DNA of 14,011 nt, taken from assembly GCA_964547515.1 (NCBI GenBank), contig CAZJOA010000071.1, positions 1 through 14,011 on the forward strand. The letters run 5' to 3'. Shown here one piece after another: positions 7,685-13,992 of the stretch (positions are counted from its first letter, which is position 1; each line of letters opens with the position of its first letter). A program made the position numbers and the translations under genes. The notes beneath the pieces were generated by a model. It searched no databases. It saw only the letters and a program-made list of their open reading frames with translations, and was not told the origin of the DNA. Source of the stretch: UBA11524 sp964547515. Its GTDB lineage: Bacteria; Bacillota; Clostridia; Christensenellales; Aristaeellaceae.

Positions 7685-8473
7685 ATGAAGAAACTGTCTC
7701 TCGCGATCTCCCTGCTGCTGGCGCTGTGTCTGGCACTGCCCGTTCTGGCTGAGGACGCCGCAGAACCCGTCCTCCTGGCCTACTACACCTTCGACGATGC
7801 CGAGAACCTCGGCAAGGACGCGACCCCCAACGGCAACGACCTGATCCACCTGGTGTGCCCCGAGGGCATCGAGGCGGTGGAAGGCCATGCGGGCGGCGCG
7901 GTGTTCTTCCATGGCGCGTCCGGCATGACGACCTTCGACGGCGCGTCCGTGGATGACTTCATCGACCGCAACGGCAACACCTCCATGACCGTGTCCTTCT
8001 GGGCGAAGCTGGATCTGGAGAACGCCAAGGCCGACAACATGCGCGTTGTGGACAAGGGCATCAACGGCAGCGCCGAGGGCTTCACCAATGTGCTGAAGGT
8101 CAACCGCGGGGAAGACGGCACGGTGGACAGCCTGACCTACATCGCCGTGACCGGCGGCAGCGACTGGTGGGGCGCGGCGGCGAGCGTCAACGAGAATCCG
8201 GCGGACTGGCATCACTACATGATGGTCTACGACGCTGAGAACTGCTCCGTGACCACCTACATCGACGGCGTGAAGGCCGGCGAGACCTACGCCGAGGAAG
8301 AGACCATCAAGGGCGGCTTCACCCTGTGCATCGGCGGCGCCTGGGCGCAGTGGGACTGGTTCAACGGCGGCAACCACGAGGCCACGGGCGAGGGCTATGT
8401 CGGCGCGGTGGACGAGGTCAAGATCATCTCCGGCGCGGTGCATGATGCGGCCATCGTCGAGGCGATGAAGTAA
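7685..8473 (+). CDS. Small secreted LamG/concanavalin A-like fold protein
   Basis: 262 residues. The start at 7685 has a near-perfect AAGGAGG (7671-7677) 7 nt upstream and opens straight into a signal peptide (MKK, cleavage after VLA at residue 22). Upstream in-frame ATGs lie inside the GH43 gene and are rejected. The mature chain is essentially one LamG-type jelly-roll: AYYTFDD near 32-38, SMTVSFWAKLD (100-110), ADWHHYMMVYD (173-183), YIDGVKAGE (192-200) and GYVGAVDEVKIIS (237-249). No catalytic domain, membrane helix or wall anchor is present, so it is probably a free or loosely bound sugar-binding protein. It ends the first cluster, 49 nt after the GH43 gene. Its stop codon TAA is the first triplet of a 167-nt palindrome, so the present C-terminus could have been set by that element's arrival. 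Confidence 0.88.
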   Translation: MKKLSLAISLLLALCLALPVLAEDAAEPVLLAYYTFDDAENLGKDATPNGNDLIHLVCPEGIEAVEGHAGGAVFFHGASGMTTFDGASVDDFIDRNGNTSMTVSFWAKLDLENAKADNMRVVDKGINGSAEGFTNVLKVNRGEDGTVDSLTYIAVTGGSDWWGAAASVNENPADWHHYMMVYDAENCSVTTYIDGVKAGETYAEEETIKGGFTLCIGGAWAQWDWFNGGNHEATGEGYVGAVDEVKIISGAVHDAAIVEAMK

Positions 8474-8637
8474 TACGAATTTTCATCTAAACCATATCAT
8501 TCGCACAGTGTCTTTTCCGCCCTGGCTTTGCTTCGTTCCGCTCGCGCGTACATCCAGTACGCCTCGCTGCACTCAGCTTTGCCAGAACAAAAAATCCACT
8601 ATGCTCGGTGCTATGCTTTAGACGTAAATGAGTATAA
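8471..8637. repeat. 167-nt imperfect palindrome (MITE-like or structured intergenic element)
   Basis: Two arms of about 81 nt (8471-8551 and 8557-8637) are inverted copies of each other around the 5-nt centre ATCCA. About two thirds of positions match when two one-base gaps are allowed. The best blocks are the core GCGTAC/GTACGC (8546-8551, 8557-8562), CTGGC/GCCAG (8522-8526, 8581-8585), TCTAAA/TTTAGA (8486-8491, 8617-8622) and the ends TAATAC/GTATAA. The outer parts are AT-rich, unlike the genes on both sides. There is no open frame of note. It begins exactly on the stop codon of the LamG gene. It could be a non-autonomous mobile element, a REP/BIME-like repeat, or an mRNA 3' stabiliser. No target duplication is clear. 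Confidence 0.65.
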
Positions 8638-8672
8638 GCCAAGTCAGCAAAGAAAGTTCAGTTCGTTCCCAT

Positions 8673-8707
8673 GGGAGGGAGTGGTCAGCCATTCCCTCCC
8701 TTTTCTT
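8673..8707 (+). terminator. Intrinsic terminator placed in the leader of the GH39-GH28 unit
   Basis: A 12-bp stem with one G-T wobble, GGGAGGGAGTGG (8673-8684) with CCATTCCCTCCC (8689-8700), encloses a TCAG tetraloop. TTTTCTT follows at 8701-8707. This is the clearest intrinsic terminator in the window. It ends the first cluster, but the next ribosome binding site (8719-8725) and ATG (8734) come so soon that no normal promoter fits in between. The only upstream -10-like box seen is TATAAG at 8633-8638, without a convincing -35. The GH39 mRNA must therefore pass this hairpin, making it a possible attenuator. Confidence 0.85.
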
Positions 8708-8726
8708 CACATGGGCAGAGGAGGGA
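8693..8726 (+). promoter_or_regulatory. Alternative pairing between terminator arm and GH39 Shine-Dalgarno
   Basis: TCCCTCC (8693-8699), part of the terminator's 3' arm, is exactly complementary over 7 nt to GGAGGGA (8720-8726), which overlaps the Shine-Dalgarno region of the GH39-like gene. The arm can pair either with the terminator's 5' arm, leaving the ribosome site free, or with the ribosome site. This is visible base complementarity; its use in regulation is inferred. Confidence 0.45.
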
Positions 8727-8733
8727 CAGTCGG

Positions 8734-10626
8734 ATGCGAATGGCACGGAGATGCCTTTGCGCGCTTTGTGCGCTGATGCTGCTTTTGAGCTGCGCGTGGG
8801 CGGAAGGGTCGGAGGTGGCCGTCCTCTGCCCGCATGAACCGGATGACGAGAACCTCATCCGGGTGGACTTCGCCACGCATACGGGTGTTCCCCTGCTCAA
8901 AAGGCAGAATGTGTTCTCCCCCTCCCATTCCTTTGTGGGCAGCTACATGGCCGAGACCCTGCGCGATGTCCCGACCCTGGCGGCACTGGGGGCGGAAAGT
9001 CAGCGGGTCGACCTGTTCATGGGCAATGGCGGCGTGGGGGCGACCATCGGGCGCGGTACGCCCGAAAAGCTCTCCAGCACCTGGATGCAGTTGGACATGA
9101 CCCTCAGGAGCTTCTACAAGGGCGGGACGCTCCCCTATGTGGTGTATTTCGCCACGCCCGAGGCGCTCTTTGACCGAACCCGGGGCGCGAGTGCGTATTG
9201 GCGCTATCCGCCGACGGATGATGCTGCCTGGTCGGAGGTGTGCCGGAGCATTGCCGCGCGGTACGCCGGGAAGGGCTGGCCGTTCGCGGCGCATGAGGTC
9301 TGGAATGAGCCGGACTGGGGCGATGCGTTCTACGCCGGCACATGGGAGGAGTACCTGAAGATCTACGAGGCCGCCGTCAAGGGCATCCGCGAAGGCGATC
9401 CCCATGCCATGGTGGGCGGACTGTCCCTGGCGGAATTCGATGATTACGCCGCCAATGGCAATGTGGAGCAGTTCCTGTCCTATGTGGAGCAGCAGGGACT
9501 CCCGCTGGATTTCATCTCCTATCACTGCTATGTTCCGGTGAATTACCCCCGCTACACGGCGCTGGCGAACGAAGCGCTGGCCGCCCACGGCGACACCTTC
9601 TCCGCCACGGGGCTGCACCTGAACGAATTCCATGTGGCCATCGATGATGACGTCACCGGGACGGAACGCTGTGTCGGCCCGATGCTGGATGCCATCCTCT
9701 ATACCCTGGAGCATCCGCAGATCACATCGGTGAACTGGGCGTGCTTCCGCGTGGCGGGGGAGGGCGGCATCCAGATGATCAACAGCCGCAATGGCAAGCG
9801 GCTGGCGGCGTATCATCTGCTGGCCTGCTATAACCGCATGCCGGTGGATCGTGTGCTGATGACGGAGCACAGGGCGCTGCGGGGTCTGGCGGCCATCGAG
9901 GGGGATCGTGCGGGCGTGCTGCTGTACAACCGCACCTATCGCGCCCGGGATTATACCCTCCTGCTGGAGCAGCTCCCGTGGGACAGCTGCGACATCACGG
10001 TGTACTGCATCGACGCGGCGCATTCCAACTACGGGCGCAACGGCGGCAGCGACGAGCTGGAAGCCGTCCTCCGTGCGGAAAATGTGTCCACGGCCGACCT
10101 TTGCCTGCAAGGGACGCTGGACACGAATGCCATGCTCTATGCCGAGATCGTCCGGAGCGGCACATCGGCGGAGCTCGCCCCCGTGACATCCATCGATGGT
10201 CAGGAGCGGGTGCGCCACGCGGACACCGCCACGGTGCTGCGCCGCGAATACTACTTTGAGGATCGCGCGTCCACCATGTTCTCCGAGTTTGACCTGCGTT
10301 CGTTCACCGCATGGGCGGGCATGGGCAATGCCGAAACGGGGCTGAGCAAGGGCGCTGCCGTCCTGGACAATGTGCCGGAGCATCTGGTGGCGCGGCCGTC
10401 CCTGAGCCGCCCCATGGCGGAGGGTGCGTCCGCCTGGCTGACCGCCGAATACTGGGCGGACGACACGCTGCTGAGCCGTCAGCATTGGCAGTGGGACGCA
10501 TGTCCGATGGACGAAGCGCTTACGCTGGTCACCCCGGCGGACTTTGACGGTGTGCTGCGTCTCTCCTGGGGCATCCGGGACGCGGGTGCGGACAGAACAC
10601 TCAAAATCACGATCGACAAGGAGTGA
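8734..10626 (+). CDS. Exported GH39-like glycosidase (clan GH-A)
   Basis: 630 residues from the ATG at 8734, which has AGGAGGG (8719-8725) 8 nt upstream. In-frame codons further up lie inside the terminator hairpin and are rejected. The N-terminus is an export signal (MRMARR plus a hydrophobic core). It reads LLLSC-AWA-E, so either lipid attachment at C20 or ordinary cleavage after A23 is possible. The (beta/alpha)8 barrel (about 60-370) has HEVWNEPDW (188-196, acid/base E192) and GLHLNEFHV (293-301, nucleophile E298). Their 106-residue spacing fits strands 4 and 7 of clan GH-A. RLAAYHLLACYNRMP (about 356-370) resembles the family 39 barrel end, followed by a beta-rich C-terminal region. Family 39 includes beta-xylosidases and alpha-L-iduronidases; the substrate here is not known. 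First gene of the second unit; its stop codon lies next to the following gene's ribosome site. Confidence 0.85.
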   Translation: MRMARRCLCALCALMLLLSCAWAEGSEVAVLCPHEPDDENLIRVDFATHTGVPLLKRQNVFSPSHSFVGSYMAETLRDVPTLAALGAESQRVDLFMGNGGVGATIGRGTPEKLSSTWMQLDMTLRSFYKGGTLPYVVYFATPEALFDRTRGASAYWRYPPTDDAAWSEVCRSIAARYAGKGWPFAAHEVWNEPDWGDAFYAGTWEEYLKIYEAAVKGIREGDPHAMVGGLSLAEFDDYAANGNVEQFLSYVEQQGLPLDFISYHCYVPVNYPRYTALANEALAAHGDTFSATGLHLNEFHVAIDDDVTGTERCVGPMLDAILYTLEHPQITSVNWACFRVAGEGGIQMINSRNGKRLAAYHLLACYNRMPVDRVLMTEHRALRGLAAIEGDRAGVLLYNRTYRARDYTLLLEQLPWDSCDITVYCIDAAHSNYGRNGGSDELEAVLRAENVSTADLCLQGTLDTNAMLYAEIVRSGTSAELAPVTSIDGQERVRHADTATVLRREYYFEDRASTMFSEFDLRSFTAWAGMGNAETGLSKGAAVLDNVPEHLVARPSLSRPMAEGASAWLTAEYWADDTLLSRQHWQWDACPMDEALTLVTPADFDGVLRLSWGIRDAGADRTLKITIDKE

Positions 10627-10637
10627 AAATGCTGTGA
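10618..10637 (+). promoter_or_regulatory. Two-codon mini-ORF overlapping the GTG start of the GH28-like gene
   Basis: A ribosome binding site AAGGAG (10618-10623) directly abuts the GH39 stop TGA (10624-10626). The first start codon after it, 5 nt on, is ATG at 10629, which reads ATG CTG TGA. The stop of that mini-ORF (10635-10637) overlaps the GTG start (10634-10636) of the next gene as GTGA. The GTG lies 10 nt from the same ribosome site. This may tune or couple translation; whether it is used is unknown. Confidence 0.4.
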
Positions 10638-12067
10638 AGAAGCTGATGATCCCGCCTTTTCCGGTGGGGCTGACCCGTGCGGCGGAGCGCGGGGCGCATC
10701 GAATCCAGGGGGACGAGCCGCATGCGCCGGATCGGCAGGGGGTCTGCCTGTCCTCCGACTGGCGGCTGTACGCCGATGGGGTGGAGGTGCCCGTGTACGC
10801 CTCACCCGTGACGCGGGGCGGGCCGCATTCCTTCGCGCGGCTGGGCTACGCGGGGGATGAACCGGTTCACCTGGTGGCGGTGCGCGACGGCGGACTCACC
10901 ACGGCGGAGCTGCTGCCGACCTCCTATGGCCTGACGGCGGACATCGCTGACGGACAGGTGCGCTTTTCCGTCGCCCGGAACGGCCATGTGACCCTTCTGG
11001 CGGACGGGGACATCGGGCAGCCGCTGACCGTCTCGCTGGATGCATGGCGGGAGGAAAAGCGCCCGGAGGACGTGCACGGGCGGTACTTCGCGCCCGGTGT
11101 GCATGAGCTGGACACCTTCGATTTTGCCGATGGCGACACGCTGTATCTGGCATCGGGGGCGATCGTGCGTCTGCGTCCGCATTCGGAGGACGAAAAGCCC
11201 ACCAATGCCCGCGACTGGGCGGGGAAGGTCAACTACCGGGGTGCGATCCGCGCGGATGGCAGGGCGAATGTGGCCATCGAGGGCGGGGGACTATTGGATT
11301 TTTCCCTGCTGGACTGGCATGAGCGCAAGCCTATCGCGTTCTCCCGGTGCAGGGGTGTCCGCGTGCAGGATGTGACGCTGGTCAACGCGCCGGAATGGAA
11401 TCTGTGCCTGGGGGGCTGCGAGGATGTGCTGGTGGACGGCATCCACATCATCGGCTATCGCGAGAATTCCGACGGCATCGACATCGTGTCCACCCAGCGC
11501 TGTGTGGTGCAGGACTGCTTCATCCGCACGGGTGACGACGCGGTGTGCGTCAAGGCGATGCTCCCGGGCGTCTGCGGCGGACGGGACATCCTCTGTCAGC
11601 GCTGTGTGGTGTGGAACGACAAGGTGCGCTGCTTCGGCGTATGCGCGGAGTCGGTGGAGGACATCGCCGACCTGACCTTCCGGGACTGCGATGTGATCCG
11701 CTCCTATGCGGACTGGACGCTGGAGCTGGGTTCGCTGGTGGTGTATATCTGTGACCGCGCGCTGGTGCAGAATGTGCTCTTTGACGACATCCGCATCGAG
11801 CATGAGGTGCATCTGGCGACCCATGTGCACATCACCCGGGATTTCTGGTCAAAAACGCAGGAGGCGGGCAACATCCGCAGCGTGACCTTCCGGAACATCG
11901 CGGTCACGCCCGAGGTGGGGTCGCGCGTGAACGGCTACGACGCGGAGCACTGCGTCCGGGGGGTGCACTATGAGCATTACCGCATCGGCGGACATGTGGC
12001 GCAGAGCCTTGCGGAGGCGAAGGTCACCGTGTGTGACCATGCGTCGGACGTGACGATCACGGGGTGA
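10634..12067 (+). CDS. Cytoplasmic GH28-like beta-helix glycosidase
   Basis: 477 residues from a GTG at 10634 (AAGGAG at 10618-10623). The next in-frame ATG, 10646, is too far from any ribosome site. No signal peptide, so cytoplasmic. A beta-sandwich N-terminal region (about 1-150) leads into a parallel beta-helix (about 165-460). The GH28 acid motifs are better kept than in the secreted paralogue: ENSDGID (277-283, with D280 and D283) and TGDDAVCVK (299-307, with D301 and D302). The GHG histidine is again absent: WNDKVRCFGVCAES (327-340) occupies its place, and R-I-K is not evident. Both paralogues share a pattern D-I-x-x-(S/T)-Q-R-x-x-V-x-D-C-F-(I/L)-R-x-x-D-D. Likely role: exo-type cleavage of imported uronic-acid or rhamnogalacturonan oligosaccharides, by analogy with intracellular GH28 proteins; specificity is not established. 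It ends the second unit before a terminator-like hairpin. Confidence 0.85.
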   Translation: MKKLMIPPFPVGLTRAAERGAHRIQGDEPHAPDRQGVCLSSDWRLYADGVEVPVYASPVTRGGPHSFARLGYAGDEPVHLVAVRDGGLTTAELLPTSYGLTADIADGQVRFSVARNGHVTLLADGDIGQPLTVSLDAWREEKRPEDVHGRYFAPGVHELDTFDFADGDTLYLASGAIVRLRPHSEDEKPTNARDWAGKVNYRGAIRADGRANVAIEGGGLLDFSLLDWHERKPIAFSRCRGVRVQDVTLVNAPEWNLCLGGCEDVLVDGIHIIGYRENSDGIDIVSTQRCVVQDCFIRTGDDAVCVKAMLPGVCGGRDILCQRCVVWNDKVRCFGVCAESVEDIADLTFRDCDVIRSYADWTLELGSLVVYICDRALVQNVLFDDIRIEHEVHLATHVHITRDFWSKTQEAGNIRSVTFRNIAVTPEVGSRVNGYDAEHCVRGVHYEHYRIGGHVAQSLAEAKVTVCDHASDVTITG

Positions 12068-12087
12068 CGGCTTTCAGGCGAACCCAT

Positions 12088-12125
12088 GGGGGACACCGGG
12101 GCATGCGTACCGGGTGTCCCTCTTT
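12088..12125 (+). terminator. Terminator-like hairpin after the GH28-like gene
   Basis: GGGACACC (12090-12097) pairs perfectly with GGTGTCCC (12113-12120). An outer G-T and G-C pair can extend the stem to 12088-12122. A short TCTTT follows. The T run is weak, but the position 21 nt after the stop codon and before a convergent gene supports a terminator. Confidence 0.6.
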
Positions 12126-12139
12126 GCGTGCGGGCATGC

Positions 12140-12170
12140 AAAAAGCCCTGCTCCGTTCAGGGCAGGGCTT
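12140..12170 (-). terminator. Intrinsic terminator of the DUF3737 gene
   Basis: On the minus strand, AAGCCCTGC (12170-12162) pairs with GCAGGGCTT (12051-type arm at 12151-12143), a 9-bp stem with a 10-nt loop. The 3' arm runs into TTTTT (12144-12140). It lies 13 nt after the stop codon of the minus-strand beta-helix gene and is oriented to end that transcript. Confidence 0.8.
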
Positions 12171-12182
12171 CGTGGGTCGGTT

Positions 12183-13025
12183 TTACTTGCGCACGGTGAT
12201 CGGGCAGTCCCCCGGCCAGCGATGGGCATCCAGGATGACCTCGCCGATGGAGTCCGCCGTGATCGAGCCGTTCACCGGGTTCTTCACGCTGTCGATGTGG
12301 CCGCTGACGGTCGCCACCACGTCGCTGTTCTCAAAGGACAGGTCGCAGCCCTCCATCGTGCAGTCCTCCAGCACCAGTCCCTTGCAGTAGCACAGGGGCT
12401 GCGTCCCGCTGATCCTGCAGCGCACCAGGCGCAGGTTGGTGGAATACCACGCCAGGTATTCGCCCTTCACCACGCTGTCGTACACGGTGACGTTCTCCGC
12501 ATGCCAGAAGGCATCCTTCGTGTCCAGAATGCAGTCGCGCAGCACCATGTTCTTCACATACTGGAAGGAGTACTTGCCCTTGAGGCGGAAATGGTCGAAT
12601 TCGGCGTTCTCCGTGTGGAAAAACGGGTATTCGCTGGTGAGGGTGAAATCATGCACGCGCAGATCGCGGCACATCCACCCGAACTCGGTGGAATTGGCCT
12701 CGCCGCCGCGGATGGTGATGTCGCGGCATTCGCGCAGCGCCTTGATGCCCCCCAGGGAGCAGTCCTTGAGCGTCAGGTGCTGGTCATACCACAGCGCGGC
12801 GCGGCAGGTGGCGGTCATGCGGCAGTCCGTCAGCGTACCGTCGGTCACATGCCACAGCGGATAGCGCAGGTGCAGGTCACAGTCGGTCAGGTGGACATTG
12901 CGGCATTCCTTCAGGGCGGATTCGCCGTCAGCAGACCCGTCGAACAGGCAGCGGACGACCTCCGCTCCGTTCAGCCCGTACAGGGCGCGTTCTTCATCCA
13001 GCGTCAGAGCTTCATAGCGTTCCAT
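12183..13025 (-). CDS. DUF3737 family right-handed beta-helix protein
   Basis: 280 residues. The start is the ATG at 13025, with GAGGAG (13038-13033) 7 nt upstream; an in-frame ATG nine codons earlier lacks a ribosome site. The chain is almost all short repeated beta-helix rungs of the type x-x-x-D-C-x-(I/L/M)-x, such as NVHLTDCDLHL, LTLKDCSLGG, MVLRDCILDT and LVLEDCTMEG. Trp/Tyr-rich segments (ALWYD, FGWMC, AFWHAE, LAWYS) lie between them. This pattern and length are those of DUF3737, a pectin-lyase-fold family of unknown function that is common in Firmicutes and Bacteroidetes. No signal peptide is present, so it is cytoplasmic, and no pectinase active site is visible. It lies 42 nt downstream of cysE and may be co-transcribed with it, but it also appears to have its own promoter at 13087-13059. 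It is followed by an intrinsic terminator. Confidence 0.88.
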   Translation of the reverse strand: MERYEALTLDEERALYGLNGAEVVRCLFDGSADGESALKECRNVHLTDCDLHLRYPLWHVTDGTLTDCRMTATCRAALWYDQHLTLKDCSLGGIKALRECRDITIRGGEANSTEFGWMCRDLRVHDFTLTSEYPFFHTENAEFDHFRLKGKYSFQYVKNMVLRDCILDTKDAFWHAENVTVYDSVVKGEYLAWYSTNLRLVRCRISGTQPLCYCKGLVLEDCTMEGCDLSFENSDVVATVSGHIDSVKNPVNGSITADSIGEVILDAHRWPGDCPITVRK

Positions 13026-13058
13026 AGGGATTCTCCTCGGTGTCAAAATCACGCCCTT

Positions 13059-13087
13059 ATCATACCATCATTTCCCGCCGGATGCAA
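13059..13087 (-). promoter_or_regulatory. Extended -10 promoter for the DUF3737 gene
   Basis: On the minus strand, TTGCAT (13087-13082) is followed by a 17-nt spacer and TATGAT (13064-13059). TGG directly precedes the -10 box, forming an extended -10. The -35 box lies inside the end of cysE and the -10 just after the cysE stop codon. Transcription would start near 13052, leaving a leader of about 27 nt. The design matches the promoter at 13964-13992. Confidence 0.55.
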
Positions 13088-13913
13088 GGGGAACAGCCAA
13101 AATCCGTGCGCCCGCCGGGACGGAAGATGTCACCAGCGCCCCCGCCCCGATGACCGCGCCGTCCCCCACGCAGGTTTCCCCGCCCAGCACCGATGCCCCC
13201 GCGTAGAGCGTCACCCGATCCCCGATGGTCGGATGACGCTTCTGCCCCCGAAGGCGCTGTCCGCCGCGCGTGGAAAGCGCACCCAGCGTCACCCCGTGAT
13301 AGAGCTTCACATGGTCGCCGACGACCGCCGTTTCGCCGATGACCACCCCTGCGCCGTGGTCGATAAAGCATGCCCGCCCGATGGACGCGCCGGGGTGGAT
13401 GTCGATGCCCGTCAGGGAATGGGCGGACTCGGCCATCATGCGGGGGATGAGCGGGACACCCATGCGGTGCAGGCGATGCGCCATGCGGTGGACGAGCAGT
13501 GCGCGGAAGCCCGGATAGCACAGCGCGATCTCCACGGGGGACGCGGCAGCCGGGTCGCCCTCGAAGGCGGCATGCAGATCCTCCAGCAGCAGCGCGCGCA
13601 GCTCGGGCAGGGCGGACAGGAAGTCCGCCGCCTGAGCGCCGGCGCGTCCCACGGGCGGGGTCGTCACCGGCGGGAAGGTCATGCACAGCGCCAGGGTGAT
13701 CTGATCGGTCAGCAGGCGGAGGACCTCTGCCATCCGGGCGGACAGTGCATCACGGTCGGCGGGGGAGGGGAGGAGCAGATGCGTCAGATGGTCGATGAGG
13801 CGGGCGATGTCCGCCATGTCCGGATGGTCGGGAAGACGGTCGATGATACGTCCCTGGGCGCAGTCCGCCCGGAGCAGCGCGGTCAGGTCGGCATGGGGGG
13901 ATGCATCGGGCAT
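13068..13913 (-). CDS. cysE: Serine O-acetyltransferase (CysE/EpsC type)
   Basis: 281 residues. The start at 13913 is set by AAAGGAGG (13928-13921) 7 nt upstream; an ATG seven codons earlier is upstream of that site and is rejected. An alpha-helical N-terminal domain (about 1-160) leads into a left-handed beta-helix of hexapeptide repeats (about 165-275). The catalytic pair is recognisable: D171 in TGIDIHPGASIG and H186 in FIDHGAGVVIGE, the same 15-residue spacing as the Asp/His pair in E. coli CysE. GALSTRGGQRLRGQKRHPTIGD (211-232) carries the usual acceptor-loop region. Reaction: L-serine plus acetyl-CoA to O-acetylserine, the first step of cysteine synthesis, in the cytoplasm. The C-terminus ends soon after the last repeat (VPLASGGK) and lacks the terminal Ile that docks into O-acetylserine sulfhydrylase. 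A hairpin may hide its ribosome site. It is unrelated to the sugar cluster and convergent with it. Confidence 0.92.
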   Translation of the reverse strand: MPDASPHADLTALLRADCAQGRIIDRLPDHPDMADIARLIDHLTHLLLPSPADRDALSARMAEVLRLLTDQITLALCMTFPPVTTPPVGRAGAQAADFLSALPELRALLLEDLHAAFEGDPAAASPVEIALCYPGFRALLVHRMAHRLHRMGVPLIPRMMAESAHSLTGIDIHPGASIGRACFIDHGAGVVIGETAVVGDHVKLYHGVTLGALSTRGGQRLRGQKRHPTIGDRVTLYAGASVLGGETCVGDGAVIGAGALVTSSVPAGARILAVPLASGGK

Positions 13914-13921
13914 GGGATTGC

Positions 13922-13947
13922 CTCCTTTCGGCACAAATACAAAGGAG
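13922..13947 (-). promoter_or_regulatory. Hairpin that would hide the cysE ribosome binding site
   Basis: In the cysE leader (minus strand), CTCCTTT (13947-13941) is perfectly complementary to AAAGGAG (13928-13922), which is the core of the Shine-Dalgarno sequence. The loop is 12 nt and the stem 7 bp, plus a possible T-G pair. Folding would block ribosome access. No T-box motif (AGGGTGGxACCGCG type) was found in the short leader, so this is not the known cysteine T-box arrangement. Confidence 0.45.
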
Positions 13948-13963
13948 ATACCGCCAGGCTGCC

Positions 13964-13992
13964 TTGCACATTTCGGCGAATGATGGTATACT
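13964..13992 (+). promoter_or_regulatory. Divergent extended -10 promoter reading out of the window
   Basis: TTGCAC (13964-13969), a 17-nt spacer and TATACT (13987-13992), with TGG directly before the -10 box. It points to the right, away from cysE, and probably serves a gene beyond the window edge. It shares AATGATGGTAT and the same -35 core TTGCA with the minus-strand promoter at 13087-13059. Confidence 0.55.

Noticed and set aside
8528..8776. Short open frames within the palindrome and leader upstream of the GH39 gene
   Set aside because: They have no ribosome site, run through an inverted repeat and a terminator, and have low-complexity translations.
3172..10485. Other long minus-strand open frames opposite the GH28, GH36, GH43, LamG and GH39 genes
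   Set aside because: These have the same cause: avoided codons in a GC-rich genome. None shows a recognisable motif or a ribosome site matched to a start.
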